Shown one piece after another: positions 1-9,866 of a stretch of 64,000 bases of DNA. The stretch is from Sinorhizobium mexicanum (GTDB taxonomy: Bacteria > Pseudomonadota > Alphaproteobacteria > Rhizobiales > Rhizobiaceae), in assembly GCF_013488225.1 (NCBI RefSeq), contig NZ_CP041241.1, positions 992,001 through 1,056,000 of the forward strand, in the 5' to 3' direction. The notes under the pieces were generated by a model that did not search any database, had not been told where the DNA came from, and saw nothing but the letters and a program-made list of their open reading frames with translations. Numbering within the stretch: the stretch's first letter is position 1; every line of letters starts with the position of its first letter. A program made the position numbers and the translations under genes.

Positions 1-1
1 C

Positions 2-103
2 AAGCTTTTCATTGCAATGGCGGAATCGGCGATCGATCCGACCGATTACTTCCATCTTCCGGCAAACCGCGTTGTCGAAATGGGCGAGCAGGTAATCATC
101 TAA
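2..103 (+). CDS. kup: Kup low-affinity potassium transporter, C-terminal end only
   Basis: Only the last 33 codons are in the window, in frame 2, ending at a TAA. The tail reads DPTDYFHLPANRVVEMGEQ and then VII. It matches the typical Kup/Trk C-terminus (D/E-YF-x-hP-xxRVVE-hG-xxh), as I recall from E. coli and rhizobial homologues. Kup is an inner-membrane proton-coupled potassium symporter whose C-terminal cytoplasmic domain ends this way. The membrane part lies upstream of the window, so intactness cannot be judged. A short C-terminal motif is limited evidence, but it is distinctive. Confidence 0.72.
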   Translation, partial: KLFIAMAESAIDPTDYFHLPANRVVEMGEQVII

Positions 104-195
104 TGGACGTTCCGTTTCCTATGAATCGGCGCAAAAGAGAACATTTTAGGAACTTCTCCCTGTCATAGCTAAGACTGCCGGTTTATAAGGAACGC

Positions 196-1455
196 ATGGT
201 TCAAAGAGCAGGCAGTGCAGATCTCCCGCTTCATGGCGGCAAGGTTCCCCGATGGCTGGGCGACCGTATGACGAAGCTTGGCGCAGTCATCACGGAAGCA
301 ATCGTGATCGAATATGGCCGCGACGAGTTTCTCCGGCGGTTGGCGCATCCTTTCTGGTTCCAGTCCTTTGGCTGCGTCATGGGCATGGATTGGCACTCTT
401 CCGGAATCACAACCAGCGTCATCGGCGCTCTGAAGCGCGGTCTCGGGCCCCTTTCGCGGGAACTGGGTGTTCATGTGTGTGGAGGCCGTGGGCGAAATTC
501 GAGGCAGACACCAGGCGAATTGATCAACATCGGCAACCGTGTCGGCATCGACGGCGGGCGTCTCGCAACCACCAGCCGGCTCGTCGCAAAGATTGACAGC
601 GCAGCGGTTCAAGATGGATTCGATCTTTATCTGCACGGCTTCATCGTGGCCGACGACGGCAAATGGGTGGTCGTGCAGCAGGGCATGAATGGCGATAAGC
701 GACAGGCTCGGCGCTACCACTGGCTATCCGAAGGCATTTCCAGTTTCGTCGATTCTCCCCATGCAGCGATAGAAGGAAGGCGCCAGGGCGAAATCGTCAA
801 TCTCGCCGACAGGCGTGCCGCAGCATCGCGAGATAGTCAGCTTGACCTTCTGGCCTCTCTGGGGCCGGACCAAATCGTCCGCGAGATAGTGCGGATTGAC
901 CCGAAGGCCAGAACGAAGGAAGTCGCGCAACCCCTGCTGCCGCACCTTATAATGCCGGCGCATCATGAGGTCAGAGAAGAAAACATCAACATGAAGCGGT
1001 TGCATGCAACGCTTGCGGCGGCCGCCGATCGCGGGCCTGAAGACTTCGAACAGCTCCTGCTCGTCCCTGGCGTCGGCGCGCGGACGGTCAACGCGCTCGC
1101 GATGGTCGCAGAAGTGGTGCATGGCGCGCCCTGCCGTTTTGCCGATCCCGCACGGTTCTCGCTTGCGCACGGTGGAAAGGATCGCCACCCGTTTCCCGTG
1201 CCGCTCAAAGTCTACGATCAGACGATCCAGGTCATGAAGTCGGCCGTGACCAAAGCGCGGCTGGGCCGTGATGAGGAGCTACAAGCGCTGAGACGCTTGG
1301 ACGATCAGGCCAGGCAATTGGAGAAATACGCTACTGGTCCAGATCTAAAAGAAATTGTCGCCGGGGAGTTCCGCCGGTCCCCCGAATGGGACGGTCGCAG
1401 CATCTTTGGTTGGGAGGCTCATCCTGAGCAGTCTGACGAGAAAGCACGCTCTTAG
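196..1455 (+). CDS. DUF763 domain-containing protein
   Basis: A 419-residue protein with the DUF763 signature: an N-terminal RAGSADLPLHGGKVPRWL block, then HPFWFQSFGCVMGMDWHSSG, and a GGRGRNSRQTP segment near residue 95. DUF763 is best known from archaea and scattered bacteria and has no established function. Residues about 288-302 (LLLVPGVGARTVNAL) look like a helix-hairpin-helix, as in DNA-binding and repair proteins, so a nucleic-acid role is a reasonable inference. The ATG at 196 is supported by the family start (xxRxGxADLPLH) and by AAGGA a few bases upstream. It stands alone between kup and a poorly coding stretch. No EcfG-type promoter is seen before it. Confidence 0.85.
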   Translation: MVQRAGSADLPLHGGKVPRWLGDRMTKLGAVITEAIVIEYGRDEFLRRLAHPFWFQSFGCVMGMDWHSSGITTSVIGALKRGLGPLSRELGVHVCGGRGRNSRQTPGELINIGNRVGIDGGRLATTSRLVAKIDSAAVQDGFDLYLHGFIVADDGKWVVVQQGMNGDKRQARRYHWLSEGISSFVDSPHAAIEGRRQGEIVNLADRRAAASRDSQLDLLASLGPDQIVREIVRIDPKARTKEVAQPLLPHLIMPAHHEVREENINMKRLHATLAAAADRGPEDFEQLLLVPGVGARTVNALAMVAEVVHGAPCRFADPARFSLAHGGKDRHPFPVPLKVYDQTIQVMKSAVTKARLGRDEELQALRRLDDQARQLEKYATGPDLKEIVAGEFRRSPEWDGRSIFGWEAHPEQSDEKARS

Positions 1456-1604
1456 CGAGAGCGCGCGGTTCGGATAGACAAGGACATCGCTCGCGCCTTT
1501 TCCCATGAAAGCCGCGGTTGCAACGGTGCGCGAGATTTGCTCGCCCACGTGAGCACGCAGGCGTGAAGCTACGGCTGAATGCCAAGGCCGCTTGTCAAAA
1601 CAAA

Positions 1605-1913
1605 TCAAACTAAACGTGAAATCATGATCTGCATGTCTATGGCTCTGGCGTCCCTCACGTCGAAGGGCACGGCATAGTGCTTTGGCCGGCCGCAATATAG
1701 ACACACCGCAATGGCGGTGCATCCGCCCTCGGCAAGGACGCTGCGAGGAACAATGCTGAGGAATGCGAGAGGGACGGAGGCGGGGAGGGCCCTTGGCGTC
1801 AGGACGCCGGGGATGGCCGTCAACCCGCCGAGGTTCGAGTACATCGTCACCGGCATGTCGCCGGCTTCCGATCCGTCTTGGTCGAGTGGAACTTTGCCGC
1901 TCGACTCGCCCAT
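1605..1913 (-). CDS. possible small hypothetical protein
   Basis: This 102-codon frame is the only one in the 1456-2132 gap with coding-like codon use on the minus strand. Most third positions in its first two thirds are G or C, and the overlapping frames are arginine- and proline-rich junk. I recognise no domain. It contains the cysteines of GGCTAIAVCLYCGRP but no clear metal-binding arrangement. No good ribosome-binding site is visible upstream. It could be a real orphan gene or chance reading in high-GC DNA. The rest of the gap holds nothing I can support. Confidence 0.3.
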   Translation of the reverse strand: MGESSGKVPLDQDGSEAGDMPVTMYSNLGGLTAIPGVLTPRALPASVPLAFLSIVPRSVLAEGGCTAIAVCLYCGRPKHYAVPFDVRDARAIDMQIMISRLV

Positions 1914-2132
1914 GGAACGAGCAAAGTGCGCCAGGAGCGGTTATTGCCAATCGAATACTCTAACCTCCCGGTGGGGCCGGAAACCGGCAGGCTGCTTCGA
2001 GGCACGAGTTAGCTGAAGAGCAGACCTTCAGGTACCCCCCCGTATCGCCTTTGTCGCCGTTGTTTCCGACAGGACGGCTTTTCGGAATAGCGGCTACGAA
2101 CAGCGCCGTACTGATAGCCGCCGGAATACGGC

Positions 2133-2633
2133 TCAGCCCTCGCACCCCCTCACTACCCACGAACTGGTATCGTGATCGGGGTGCTGGTTATTGCTCTCCT
2201 TGATTGCCGCAGCCCAGTCGGCGCCGTTGTTTTCGGTCGCACCGGTATTTTCTATGTCGGTGATCGTATCGAACCATGCCACCATGTTCTCGGTGCAGAT
2301 ATTGGCAAGCGGCGAGAAGGCGTGCGGATCGTCAAGCGAACCGATCATCAGGTTGGTGCGACCGTTTTCGAGGTGGTGGAAAAACAATGGCGTGCCGCAA
2401 TTGGCGCAGAAGCCGCGCTCGACAAGCTCCGAGCTCTTCCAGACGCTTGGTTTGCCGCGTGTCCAGGTGAGCGCGTCATCGGGTGCGGCGACGAGCGCGG
2501 CAAAGATGTTGCCCGAGGCTTTCTGGCACATGCGGCAATGGCAGAGATGCGAATTGTCGAGCATAGCGCTGGCGTGGTAGCGTACCGCACCGCATTGGCA
2601 GCCGCCGCTCACCTCCATCTCGATGCGTTTCAT
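2133..2633 (-). CDS. GFA/CENP-V family zinc-binding protein
   Basis: A 166-residue protein of the GFA family (glutathione-dependent formaldehyde-activating enzyme-like). Conserved zinc ligands are present: C12 and C14 (GCQCGAVRY), C31, C33 and C36 (LCHCRMCQ), and C76 and C79 (GFCANCGTPLFF). Members bind structural and catalytic zinc, and some add glutathione to formaldehyde. Most paralogues, including this one, have no proven substrate. The start at 2633 has AGGAG eight bases upstream; a second in-frame ATG five codons later (2618) is possible. The C-terminus past about residue 130 (TENNGADWAAAIKES) is variable in the family. It stands alone, with no operon partner visible. Confidence 0.88.
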   Translation of the reverse strand: MKRIEMEVSGGCQCGAVRYHASAMLDNSHLCHCRMCQKASGNIFAALVAAPDDALTWTRGKPSVWKSSELVERGFCANCGTPLFFHHLENGRTNLMIGSLDDPHAFSPLANICTENMVAWFDTITDIENTGATENNGADWAAAIKESNNQHPDHDTSSWVVRGCEG

Positions 2634-2776
2634 TTTTTCTGCTCCTTCAAGCGGCGGGTTGGGCTTAATCTCTTTTAGGTTTTCGTCTTTTGATCGTCCA
2701 GACCAGAGCGGATCCAGTTCCGGTGTTCGCGGGCGTGGTTTGCCAACCCAAAAGAACGGACCGGGGCACCCCTTCT

Positions 2777-2847
2777 CCCTTTTAACCGATCAAGCAGCGC
2801 GCGCATTGGCTTCGGCACTTCAATCGCCTGCGCCTGGTATGCTCATT
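2777..2847. repeat. 71-bp dispersed intergenic repeat, copy 1
   Basis: This 71-bp stretch recurs at 25481-25551 at identical length and in the same orientation, with about ten mismatches by eye. The best conserved parts are the CCCTTTTAACC start, GCTTCGGC in the middle and CTGCGCCTGGTATGCTCATT at the end. Both copies are in non-coding DNA. It is probably a rhizobial dispersed intergenic element of unknown function. The rest of the 2634-2964 gap shows nothing else recognisable. Confidence 0.7.
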
Positions 2848-2964
2848 GTATTGTTGACGCGGGAGCGGTTCGAGCATCTCGCCCAGTTTACGTCGAAAGG
2901 CGATGGAGTTTGGCGTGCCAAATTCGCTTGAATGCTGTCGCGAGGAACAAGTTTTTCGATATCG

Positions 2965-3504
2965 TTACGATTTCGATGCCAGAGCAGCCGCCTCCTGTCG
3001 TATGAGCCGCCAACGCTTCAACTCGAGCATGGCATCGGGTAGGGCGCGGTGCGGTCTAGTCGCGGGCTCTGTACGCGCCGTGACCGCTGAAACGATCTCA
3101 GCAACAACCGTCTCGGCTGCGTCGTGACCAAGCACAGCTCTGGCGGCGTCGGTAAAGGCGTCACCGGAAACACCGAGCCGAAGGGCATGCCGCGGATAAC
3201 CCGCGGCTCGCAGGAGTACGCTGAGCCACTTTCCGTCCCACGACGGTGCGCTCGCATACAGCTGGTGGCCGGACAGGCTTTCCGTCATTTCGGCTGCGAT
3301 GACATCGACAGATGCACCTTCCGTATCTAGCCGGCTTCTCGATATCCCGTGGACGGCTTCAGCCTCCGTGGACCAATCGTCCCAGCCGGGAGCTGGCCGG
3401 ATAAGGCTCGTCCGCGCGTCGCCATTCTCGAACACCCAAGCGACCTCAACGGGAAAGCTTGCTTTGGCAAGCGACGAGGCTTCGAAATCCAGGAACACGA
3501 TCAT
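2965..3504 (-). CDS. DnaQ-like 3'-5' exonuclease (DEDDh)
   Basis: A 179-residue stand-alone exonuclease fold. Metal-binding residues can be read in order: D6 and E8 (FLDFEASS, Exo I), D90 (SAPSWDGKW, Exo II), and H152 with D157 (HRALPDA, Exo III), which makes it DEDDh type. A VHGIS motif at about 51-55 is also typical of the family. Such proteins remove nucleotides from single-stranded DNA or RNA 3' ends. The substrate of this small, stand-alone version is unknown. A perfect 20-bp palindrome lies 25 bp upstream of the start and may be an operator. Length suits a domain without fused polymerase or regulatory parts. Confidence 0.82.
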   Translation of the reverse strand: MIVFLDFEASSLAKASFPVEVAWVFENGDARTSLIRPAPGWDDWSTEAEAVHGISRSRLDTEGASVDVIAAEMTESLSGHQLYASAPSWDGKWLSVLLRAAGYPRHALRLGVSGDAFTDAARAVLGHDAAETVVAEIVSAVTARTEPATRPHRALPDAMLELKRWRLIRQEAAALASKS

Positions 3505-3528
3505 CCACGCTACCTACTGCTTGCTTCC

Positions 3529-3548
3529 TTAAATCGTAGACGATTTAA
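3529..3548. promoter_or_regulatory. 20-bp perfect palindrome, candidate operator
   Basis: TTAAATCGTAGACGATTTAA is two 9-bp arms with a 2-bp centre. It sits in the divergent gap between the exonuclease gene (start 3504, minus) and the HARP-like gene (start about 3701, plus). Size and symmetry suit a dimeric repressor such as a MarR, GntR or TetR protein. No cognate regulator is adjacent, so the assignment is inference. Confidence 0.45.
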
Positions 3549-3567
3549 GAATAAAAACACGCAGCAA

Positions 3568-3584
3568 TTCAAAGTGCTACAGCG
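3568..3584. repeat. fragment of palindromic intergenic element
   Basis: TTCAAAGTGCTACAGCG resembles TTCAAAGACTTACAGCG at 22419-22435, the left arm of a larger palindromic element (14 of 17 bases match). Here the right arm is missing, so this is a partial or degenerate copy. It lies just upstream of, or inside, the doubtful extended N-terminus of the next gene, which argues for the later start chosen there. Confidence 0.4.
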
Positions 3585-3700
3585 TCGTCTTGGCGCGGAC
3601 ACCGCTATTTCCTGCAATAGCGAGAACGGCGTCAACACCGGTGGCGAGTTTCAACGCGCGGCGAGGCTTCCCCGTCGCGTCAGCATCCTTTTCTCGTGCC

Positions 3701-4618
3701 ATGCGTTCTGAATATGAAAACGGAATAGATGAGGGCAGAAGCAACGTGGAGGACCAGCCGGACACGCACCATGAGGAAGACGACGGCAAGATCGGCGAGA
3801 CCGTCAGCTTTCCATTTGACCGGATGACCGTCCAGCGCTTTCGCGAGACGTTTCCGCGGGCTCGATGGAGTGAGGAGCGCAAGGCCTGGTTTGTTCCCGG
3901 ATCCACCGCCGCGCGCAGGATCGATCGCTGGCTCGCCCGAGAGGCGTCGAGAAGAGATGTCTTTGCGGATCAGAAAGGCCGTGATGCCTACGCGTTCGAA
4001 CCCATTCTCAGCCCTTACCTGAATATCGACAACAAAGGCTTCCGGATCCGCACGCCGTATTCGCGGACGATCGTTGAAGAGCTGCGGCAGGTGCCGTTCG
4101 CCCAGTGGCAGCCGGAACTCAAAGTCTGGCGTGTGCCGTTCGCCTCCTACGACGACCTCCGGAGGCATTGGCAGGCGATCGAGGAGGCCGCGAAACGCCA
4201 TGAACCTGAGGAGCGGCGCAAGCGCGCCGAGGCACGCAAGGGAACCGAGGAGGAGAGGGCGGCACGACGCCGGTCTGCGGAGCGAAGGCGTCGTCGCATT
4301 CCGCTGTGGGCGCACGATTTACCGCCGATCGGGAGACCGATCTCCACGACGACATATGGGATCATCATCATCACGGAGATCACCGGCGAAGTCGTCGATG
4401 CGGAACTTGTCGCCGATGTCTATCCGGACGCCACGGATGAGCACATTTGGGGGAAATGGCGCGCGCCCGGTCTGGACGAGCTCGTCCGAAGCTGGCCTTC
4501 GAAAACCCGACCGGGAGCCTATGAGGTTGAACGCGGCTGGTGGCAGCCAACGATCGAGGAACTGCGTGAGGCGAGGAGGAAGGCGAGGACGAACGAACGC
4601 AAAACTCGAACTGCCTAG
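3701..4618 (+). CDS. hypothetical protein with two HARP-like modules
   Basis: A 305-residue protein from the ATG at 3701. An earlier ATG (3590) would run through a repeat element, and a GTG at 3746 is also possible. Two related segments are visible, at about residues 35-80 and 110-160. Each has an aromatic/beta start, an L/F-R block, then A-x-W-x-x-E-x-K-x-W-x-V-P and a helix (RWSEERKAWFVPG; QWQPELKVWRVPF). This resembles the HARP module of annealing helicases (SMARCAL1), where it binds forked DNA. A strongly basic, glutamate-rich helix follows (about 170-210), then a C-terminal domain (GIIIITEITGEVVDAELV) I do not recognise. No helicase domain is present. Function unknown; DNA binding is inferred. 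Confidence 0.65.
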   Translation: MRSEYENGIDEGRSNVEDQPDTHHEEDDGKIGETVSFPFDRMTVQRFRETFPRARWSEERKAWFVPGSTAARRIDRWLAREASRRDVFADQKGRDAYAFEPILSPYLNIDNKGFRIRTPYSRTIVEELRQVPFAQWQPELKVWRVPFASYDDLRRHWQAIEEAAKRHEPEERRKRAEARKGTEEERAARRRSAERRRRRIPLWAHDLPPIGRPISTTTYGIIIITEITGEVVDAELVADVYPDATDEHIWGKWRAPGLDELVRSWPSKTRPGAYEVERGWWQPTIEELREARRKARTNERKTRTA

Positions 4619-4798
4619 CGGCTTGTAAGGTTGCAGTGTCGCCTCTCAGCCGATGTTCGCATCATCGAATGCGCGTTCGGCCTGACCGCCGCGGGTTCTT
4701 GCAGCGTACCGAAAGTTCCACTTTTTTCTATCCTTTGTGTTTGGAAGGGATAACACCTCGCACGCCCGCACAATTGCGACTCGGGACGACCACCAGCC

Positions 4799-4975
4799 TC
4801 AGAAGCGTCTAATCGCCGACATCAGCAGGTCTAGCTTAGCCCGTGTCGGACCAAAGCGCCGGTAGAGATCTTTGGCGCGTTCTGTACTCAAGCCGTAGGC
4901 GACGGTAAATTCGTCGAGCGTGTAGTTGAGGTGGGGGCGTGCCGTCGACCGGTGATGTGCGCTATCCTTGCTCAT
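4799..4975 (-). CDS. small hypothetical protein, EcfG-type promoter
   Basis: A 58-residue protein from the ATG at 4975; a TTG two codons upstream is the alternative. Residues about 18-58 (TLDEFTVAYGLSTERAKDLYRRFGPTR and on) form a helical, DUF3606-like segment common in small rhizobial proteins of unknown role. A match to the EcfG/RpoE2 promoter, GGAAC-N16-GGTT, ends only about a dozen bases before the ATG. The transcript may therefore be nearly leaderless, or translation may start further in. No ribosome-binding site is evident, which fits a leaderless start. It is likely part of the general stress response. Confidence 0.65.
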   Translation of the reverse strand: MSKDSAHHRSTARPHLNYTLDEFTVAYGLSTERAKDLYRRFGPTRAKLDLLMSAIRRF

Positions 4976-4986
4976 GGCCAAGGGAT

Positions 4987-5011
4987 AACCGCGCCATCGG
5001 ATGTCAGTTCC
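4987..5011 (-). promoter_or_regulatory. EcfG/RpoE2-type promoter for the 58-residue gene
   Basis: Reading the minus strand: GGAAC (5011-5007), 16 bases, GGTT (4990-4987). The known alphaproteobacterial consensus is GGAAC-N16/17-cGTT. The predicted transcript start is near 4980, practically at the start codon. Confidence 0.65.
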
Positions 5012-5380
5012 TTATCGCACGAACATTAAGGCTGTCTCTTCGAAAGGGCGGTTGCTTGCTTGACACCCCTGAACTAACCCATTTGCGCAGCTTTTGCTGA
5101 TATGCTCCCTGAATTACCATCTGTGGGCGAGTTTTACCGGAGCAGGAGGCATGAGATATCACCAACGGAGGGGAGCCGACTGGTCCGAAGCGGCAAGGAA
5201 CTTCGACCCAACTTGCGCGGACCGATTTTCCGGAACGAAGTCTTGGCCACCTTGCCCTTGCCAGCCGCCCGCAGATTTGCGGAAAACTGGCGCGTATGAT
5301 CCACCCGGTTGCCAAAAAGCCATAATTGCTTCACCTAGATCGTGCATCGACACTCGGCATTAAGAATGGACCAACACTGA
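5012..5380. other. gap without a recognisable gene
   Basis: Several short frames overlap here on both strands, but none has a recognisable domain, consistent codon use and a ribosome-binding site together. The 65-codon frame at 5102-5299 is the most protein-like and may be a gene remnant. The segment also has to hold the promoter of prc, which I cannot locate. Confidence 0.4.
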
Positions 5381-7498
5381 ATGCGCATATCATACGTCTT
5401 CCTTGGTGCATTTCTTGCAATCGTCCAGTCCGCATATGCTGAGCTTGCCTCACCGCCCGCTTTGGCGCCGGTAAAGCAACAGGCACAAGCCGCTCAGTTG
5501 AGCGCAAAATTTCTCACGCGTTTCAGCTACAAGCCCGTTCCACTCGACGACGCCTTGTCGGCGACGATCATGGATCGGTTCATCGAATCACTCGACCCGG
5601 ACCGCATGCTCTTCCTGCAAGCGGACATCGACAGGTTCATGTCTGACCGCAGCGAGATCGACGACGCCATCAAACGGAGGGACTTGAGGATCCCGTTTGC
5701 GATCTTCAACGGGTATGGCAAGCGCGTTGCCGACCGCATGAACTACGCGCGCAGCTTGCTGAAAGAGGACTTCGATTTCGGTGCACAGGAAGACTATTCC
5801 GTGCGGCGCGATAAAGCGCCTTGGCCGCAGTCGCAAGCCGAGCGCGATGAGCTTTGGCGCAAGCGCGTAAAGAGCGACTGGTTGCGGTTGAAACTGGGCG
5901 GCAAGACCGACGCGGCTATTCGCGAAACGCTCGACAAACGATATGCAAACGCTCTGGAGCGCGTTTACAAGTATAAAAGCGATGACGTTTTCCAGGCGTT
6001 CATGAACGCCTACACGACGTCGGTCGACCCGCACACGGACTACTTCGGCGCGACCGCTTCGGCCGATTTCAATATCGCGATGAAGCTTTCGCTGGTCGGT
6101 ATCGGCGCGGTACTGCAGGAACGCGACGACTACACGACGATCCGTGAGCTCGTGCCCGGCGGCCCGGCGCAGTTGTCCGGCAAACTCTCGGTCGGAGACC
6201 GCATTACCGGTGTCGGTCAGGGCAAGCAGGGGGCGATCAAGGAAGTGGTCGGCACGCGCGTTGACGAAGTCGTGCAAATGATACGAGGGAAAAAAGGATC
6301 CGTCGTGCGCTTGGACATCCTGCCGGCGGATGCCGGAGCAGATGCCACCCATCGCGTCGTCACCCTGGTGCGCGATAAAATCAGCCTGGAAAAGCAGGCT
6401 GCCCAGAAGGCCGTGCTCTCTGTGAAAGTGGGCGACGCCACGCGTAAAATTGGGGTGATTACTCTGCCGGCATTCTATGAGGATTTTGAAGCGCGGGGCA
6501 AAGGCGACAAGGACTATAGAAGCGCGAGCCGCGATGTTGAGAAGCTTCTCCGCGAACTGAAGCAGGAAAAGGTCGACAGCGTTCTCATTGACGTGCGCAA
6601 CAATGGCGGCGGTTCGTTGGACGAGGCGATTGCCTTGACCGGCCTGTTCATCGGCAATGGTCCGGTCGTTCAGCAACGCGATAGCGACGGCAAGGTTGCC
6701 GTAAGAAGCGCTGATTTTCCAGAGCCCATCTGGACCGGCCCTGTGGGTGTCCTAATCAATCGCGGGTCGGCATCGGCTTCGGAGATCTTTGCCGCGGCAA
6801 TTCAGGATTACGGTCGAGGGGTGATCATCGGCGAACCCAGTTTCGGTAAAGGCACCGTTCAGACGGTCGTGGATCTTGATCAGATTGTTCGCAACAGCAA
6901 ACCCGAATTCGGTGAGCTGAAAGTGACGATCGCACAGTTCTTCCGGATCAACGGCGGTACGACGCAACTGCGTGGCGTGGCGCCTGATATCAGCTTGCCG
7001 GGACTTTCTGATCCGACAAGCTTTGGCGAGACCAGTTACGACAATGCCCTGCCGTGGGCGGAGATCAAGCCCGCGAACTATGCCCCGGCCGATACTGTAA
7101 GGGCGTTGCTCCCGGCATTGCAAAGCCGCCATGATGCACGGGCTGAGAGCGATCCGGATTTCCAACGCCTGCTAAAAGACATAGCGGACATGAAGGCCCT
7201 GCGCGAGAAAGGGGTTGTCTCCCTCAATGAAGCCGAACGTCGCAGAGAACTGACTGCTCAAGAAAGCCGACTCAAGTCTCGAGCGCAAGCAAGTGATGGT
7301 GAAGATACTACCGGAGATGATGGCCTCAATGCAGACGAGCGTAGCCTGAGTGCTGATATTGCGCTTGAGAATGCCCGCAAGAACGCAAAGGACGTCTTGC
7401 TGCACGAGGCCGCCGCCATTCTTGCCGATGAGGCGGATTTGCAGGGAGGCGTGCTGAAGGCGGCCACTAAACAATCGGGAAACAAGGCCGGAAAATAG
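5381..7498 (+). CDS. prc: carboxy-terminal processing protease Prc/Tsp (S41A)
   Basis: A 705-residue periplasmic protease that degrades or trims proteins from the C-terminus. A signal peptide covers about residues 1-20 (cut after QSAYA). The N-terminal Tsp domain spans about 40-235, including the ESLDPDRMLFLQ motif. A PDZ domain follows (about 240-320, GPAQLSGKLSVGDRI), then the S41 core with DVRNNGGGSLDEA. The Ser-Lys-Gln catalytic set is intact: S465 (GSASASEIF), K490 (SFGKGTVQ) and Q494, with the 25- and 4-residue spacing of E. coli Prc. The C-terminal helical extension (about 560-705) is also present. Length matches the large Prc class rather than the shorter CtpA. The gene stands alone. 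Confidence 0.95.
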   Translation: MRISYVFLGAFLAIVQSAYAELASPPALAPVKQQAQAAQLSAKFLTRFSYKPVPLDDALSATIMDRFIESLDPDRMLFLQADIDRFMSDRSEIDDAIKRRDLRIPFAIFNGYGKRVADRMNYARSLLKEDFDFGAQEDYSVRRDKAPWPQSQAERDELWRKRVKSDWLRLKLGGKTDAAIRETLDKRYANALERVYKYKSDDVFQAFMNAYTTSVDPHTDYFGATASADFNIAMKLSLVGIGAVLQERDDYTTIRELVPGGPAQLSGKLSVGDRITGVGQGKQGAIKEVVGTRVDEVVQMIRGKKGSVVRLDILPADAGADATHRVVTLVRDKISLEKQAAQKAVLSVKVGDATRKIGVITLPAFYEDFEARGKGDKDYRSASRDVEKLLRELKQEKVDSVLIDVRNNGGGSLDEAIALTGLFIGNGPVVQQRDSDGKVAVRSADFPEPIWTGPVGVLINRGSASASEIFAAAIQDYGRGVIIGEPSFGKGTVQTVVDLDQIVRNSKPEFGELKVTIAQFFRINGGTTQLRGVAPDISLPGLSDPTSFGETSYDNALPWAEIKPANYAPADTVRALLPALQSRHDARAESDPDFQRLLKDIADMKALREKGVVSLNEAERRRELTAQESRLKSRAQASDGEDTTGDDGLNADERSLSADIALENARKNAKDVLLHEAAAILADEADLQGGVLKAATKQSGNKAGK

Positions 7499-7549
7499 TC
7501 ATACTCGGCCGGCGCAACTGGATGCGCAGCTTGCGATCCTGCCGGCAAT

Positions 7550-7954
7550 ATGGCGGTCGTCGCCCAGCCGATTGACACCTACGGATCGAAACGCCTCGCG
7601 AAGGGACAATGCTCGATCGGCCGTCGAAGCAGATCTCGAGCGCGACATTCGCCGCGCGCTGCCATCACGTTGGCGGAGATCTTCAGCCTCTGGTGGCCGT
7701 TGGTCCTCGCGTCTATCCTGCTCCTCGCCTTCTTCATCGGCCTTTTGATCGGGGTGCTGCGCAGAAGCGAGAAGAAGGGGAAAAGAAGGACTCGCAGAAC
7801 GAAGCTTAGGCGCGCGCCTTCGCCATTTCTCGAGGCCCTGCCCCTCGTCGAAGAGTCGTGCAATACGGTTGATCGGCTTTCTCGGCCACGCCTGCAAAAA
7901 ACTCAAGCCAGGCTTCCCCCCCTCCAATCTTGGACCTCCTGCAGAAGCCGATAG
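7550..7954 (+). CDS. possible small membrane protein, frame uncertain
   Basis: This frame holds one convincing transmembrane segment at about residues 44-70 (LWWPLVLASILLLAFFIGLL) followed by a basic stretch, as in small rhizobial inner-membrane proteins. Past that point the frame becomes arginine- and proline-rich and unnatural. The neighbouring +1 frame gives a plausible acidic tail, EGEKKDSQNEA, with a stop at 7807-7809. A lost or gained base in the A/G-rich run near 7770-7785 would join the two parts. It may be a frameshifted gene of about 60-85 residues; a TTG at 7670 is another possible start. No clear ribosome-binding site. The rest of 7499-8161 shows no supportable gene. Confidence 0.3.
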   Translation: MAVVAQPIDTYGSKRLAKGQCSIGRRSRSRARHSPRAAITLAEIFSLWWPLVLASILLLAFFIGLLIGVLRRSEKKGKRRTRRTKLRRAPSPFLEALPLVEESCNTVDRLSRPRLQKTQARLPPLQSWTSCRSR

Positions 7955-7984
7955 TGATTGGCCCGCGCGATCTGGAGCCCATAG

Positions 7985-9544
<1,560 letters not shown>

Positions 9545-9866
9545 CCCGGTGGGGGTAAGGCAGTTCGGGGGCTTGCGCCTTTTTGATCTTGCGTATGCAC
9601 GGCAGTCGCCCATCATCGCAGCCGTCGGGCTGGGTGGGCGTTTGCCGCGAATACCGTCTCGTTCGCCATATTCCTGGTCGCCCTCGGCCGGCTTCTCATT
9701 GCGGCCGAACCGGTGCGGAGCGCAGCGAGTCATCACCGATGCTTTCGGCGGCGGGGCCATGGCGAAGGTCCGCCGGGCGACTGAGAGTTCGCGCGAGTAT
9801 CTCTTTGTGGGTTTCAAGGAAGAGATGTTCGCCGAGTTTCGCCGTGAAGAACTGAAAGGAACCGAA

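Noticed and set aside
149..195. GGAAC before the DUF763 gene as an EcfG promoter
   Set aside because: The bases 16-17 positions later are TAAG, not xGTT.
1447..1463. CGCTCT-TAGCG-AGAGCG hairpin as a terminator of the DUF763 gene
   Set aside because: The stem is only 6 bp, includes the stop codon and has no T-run after it.
4716..4760. Further EcfG-like GGAAC near 4720 (minus)
   Set aside because: No GTT at 16-17 bases after it and no gene start within reach.
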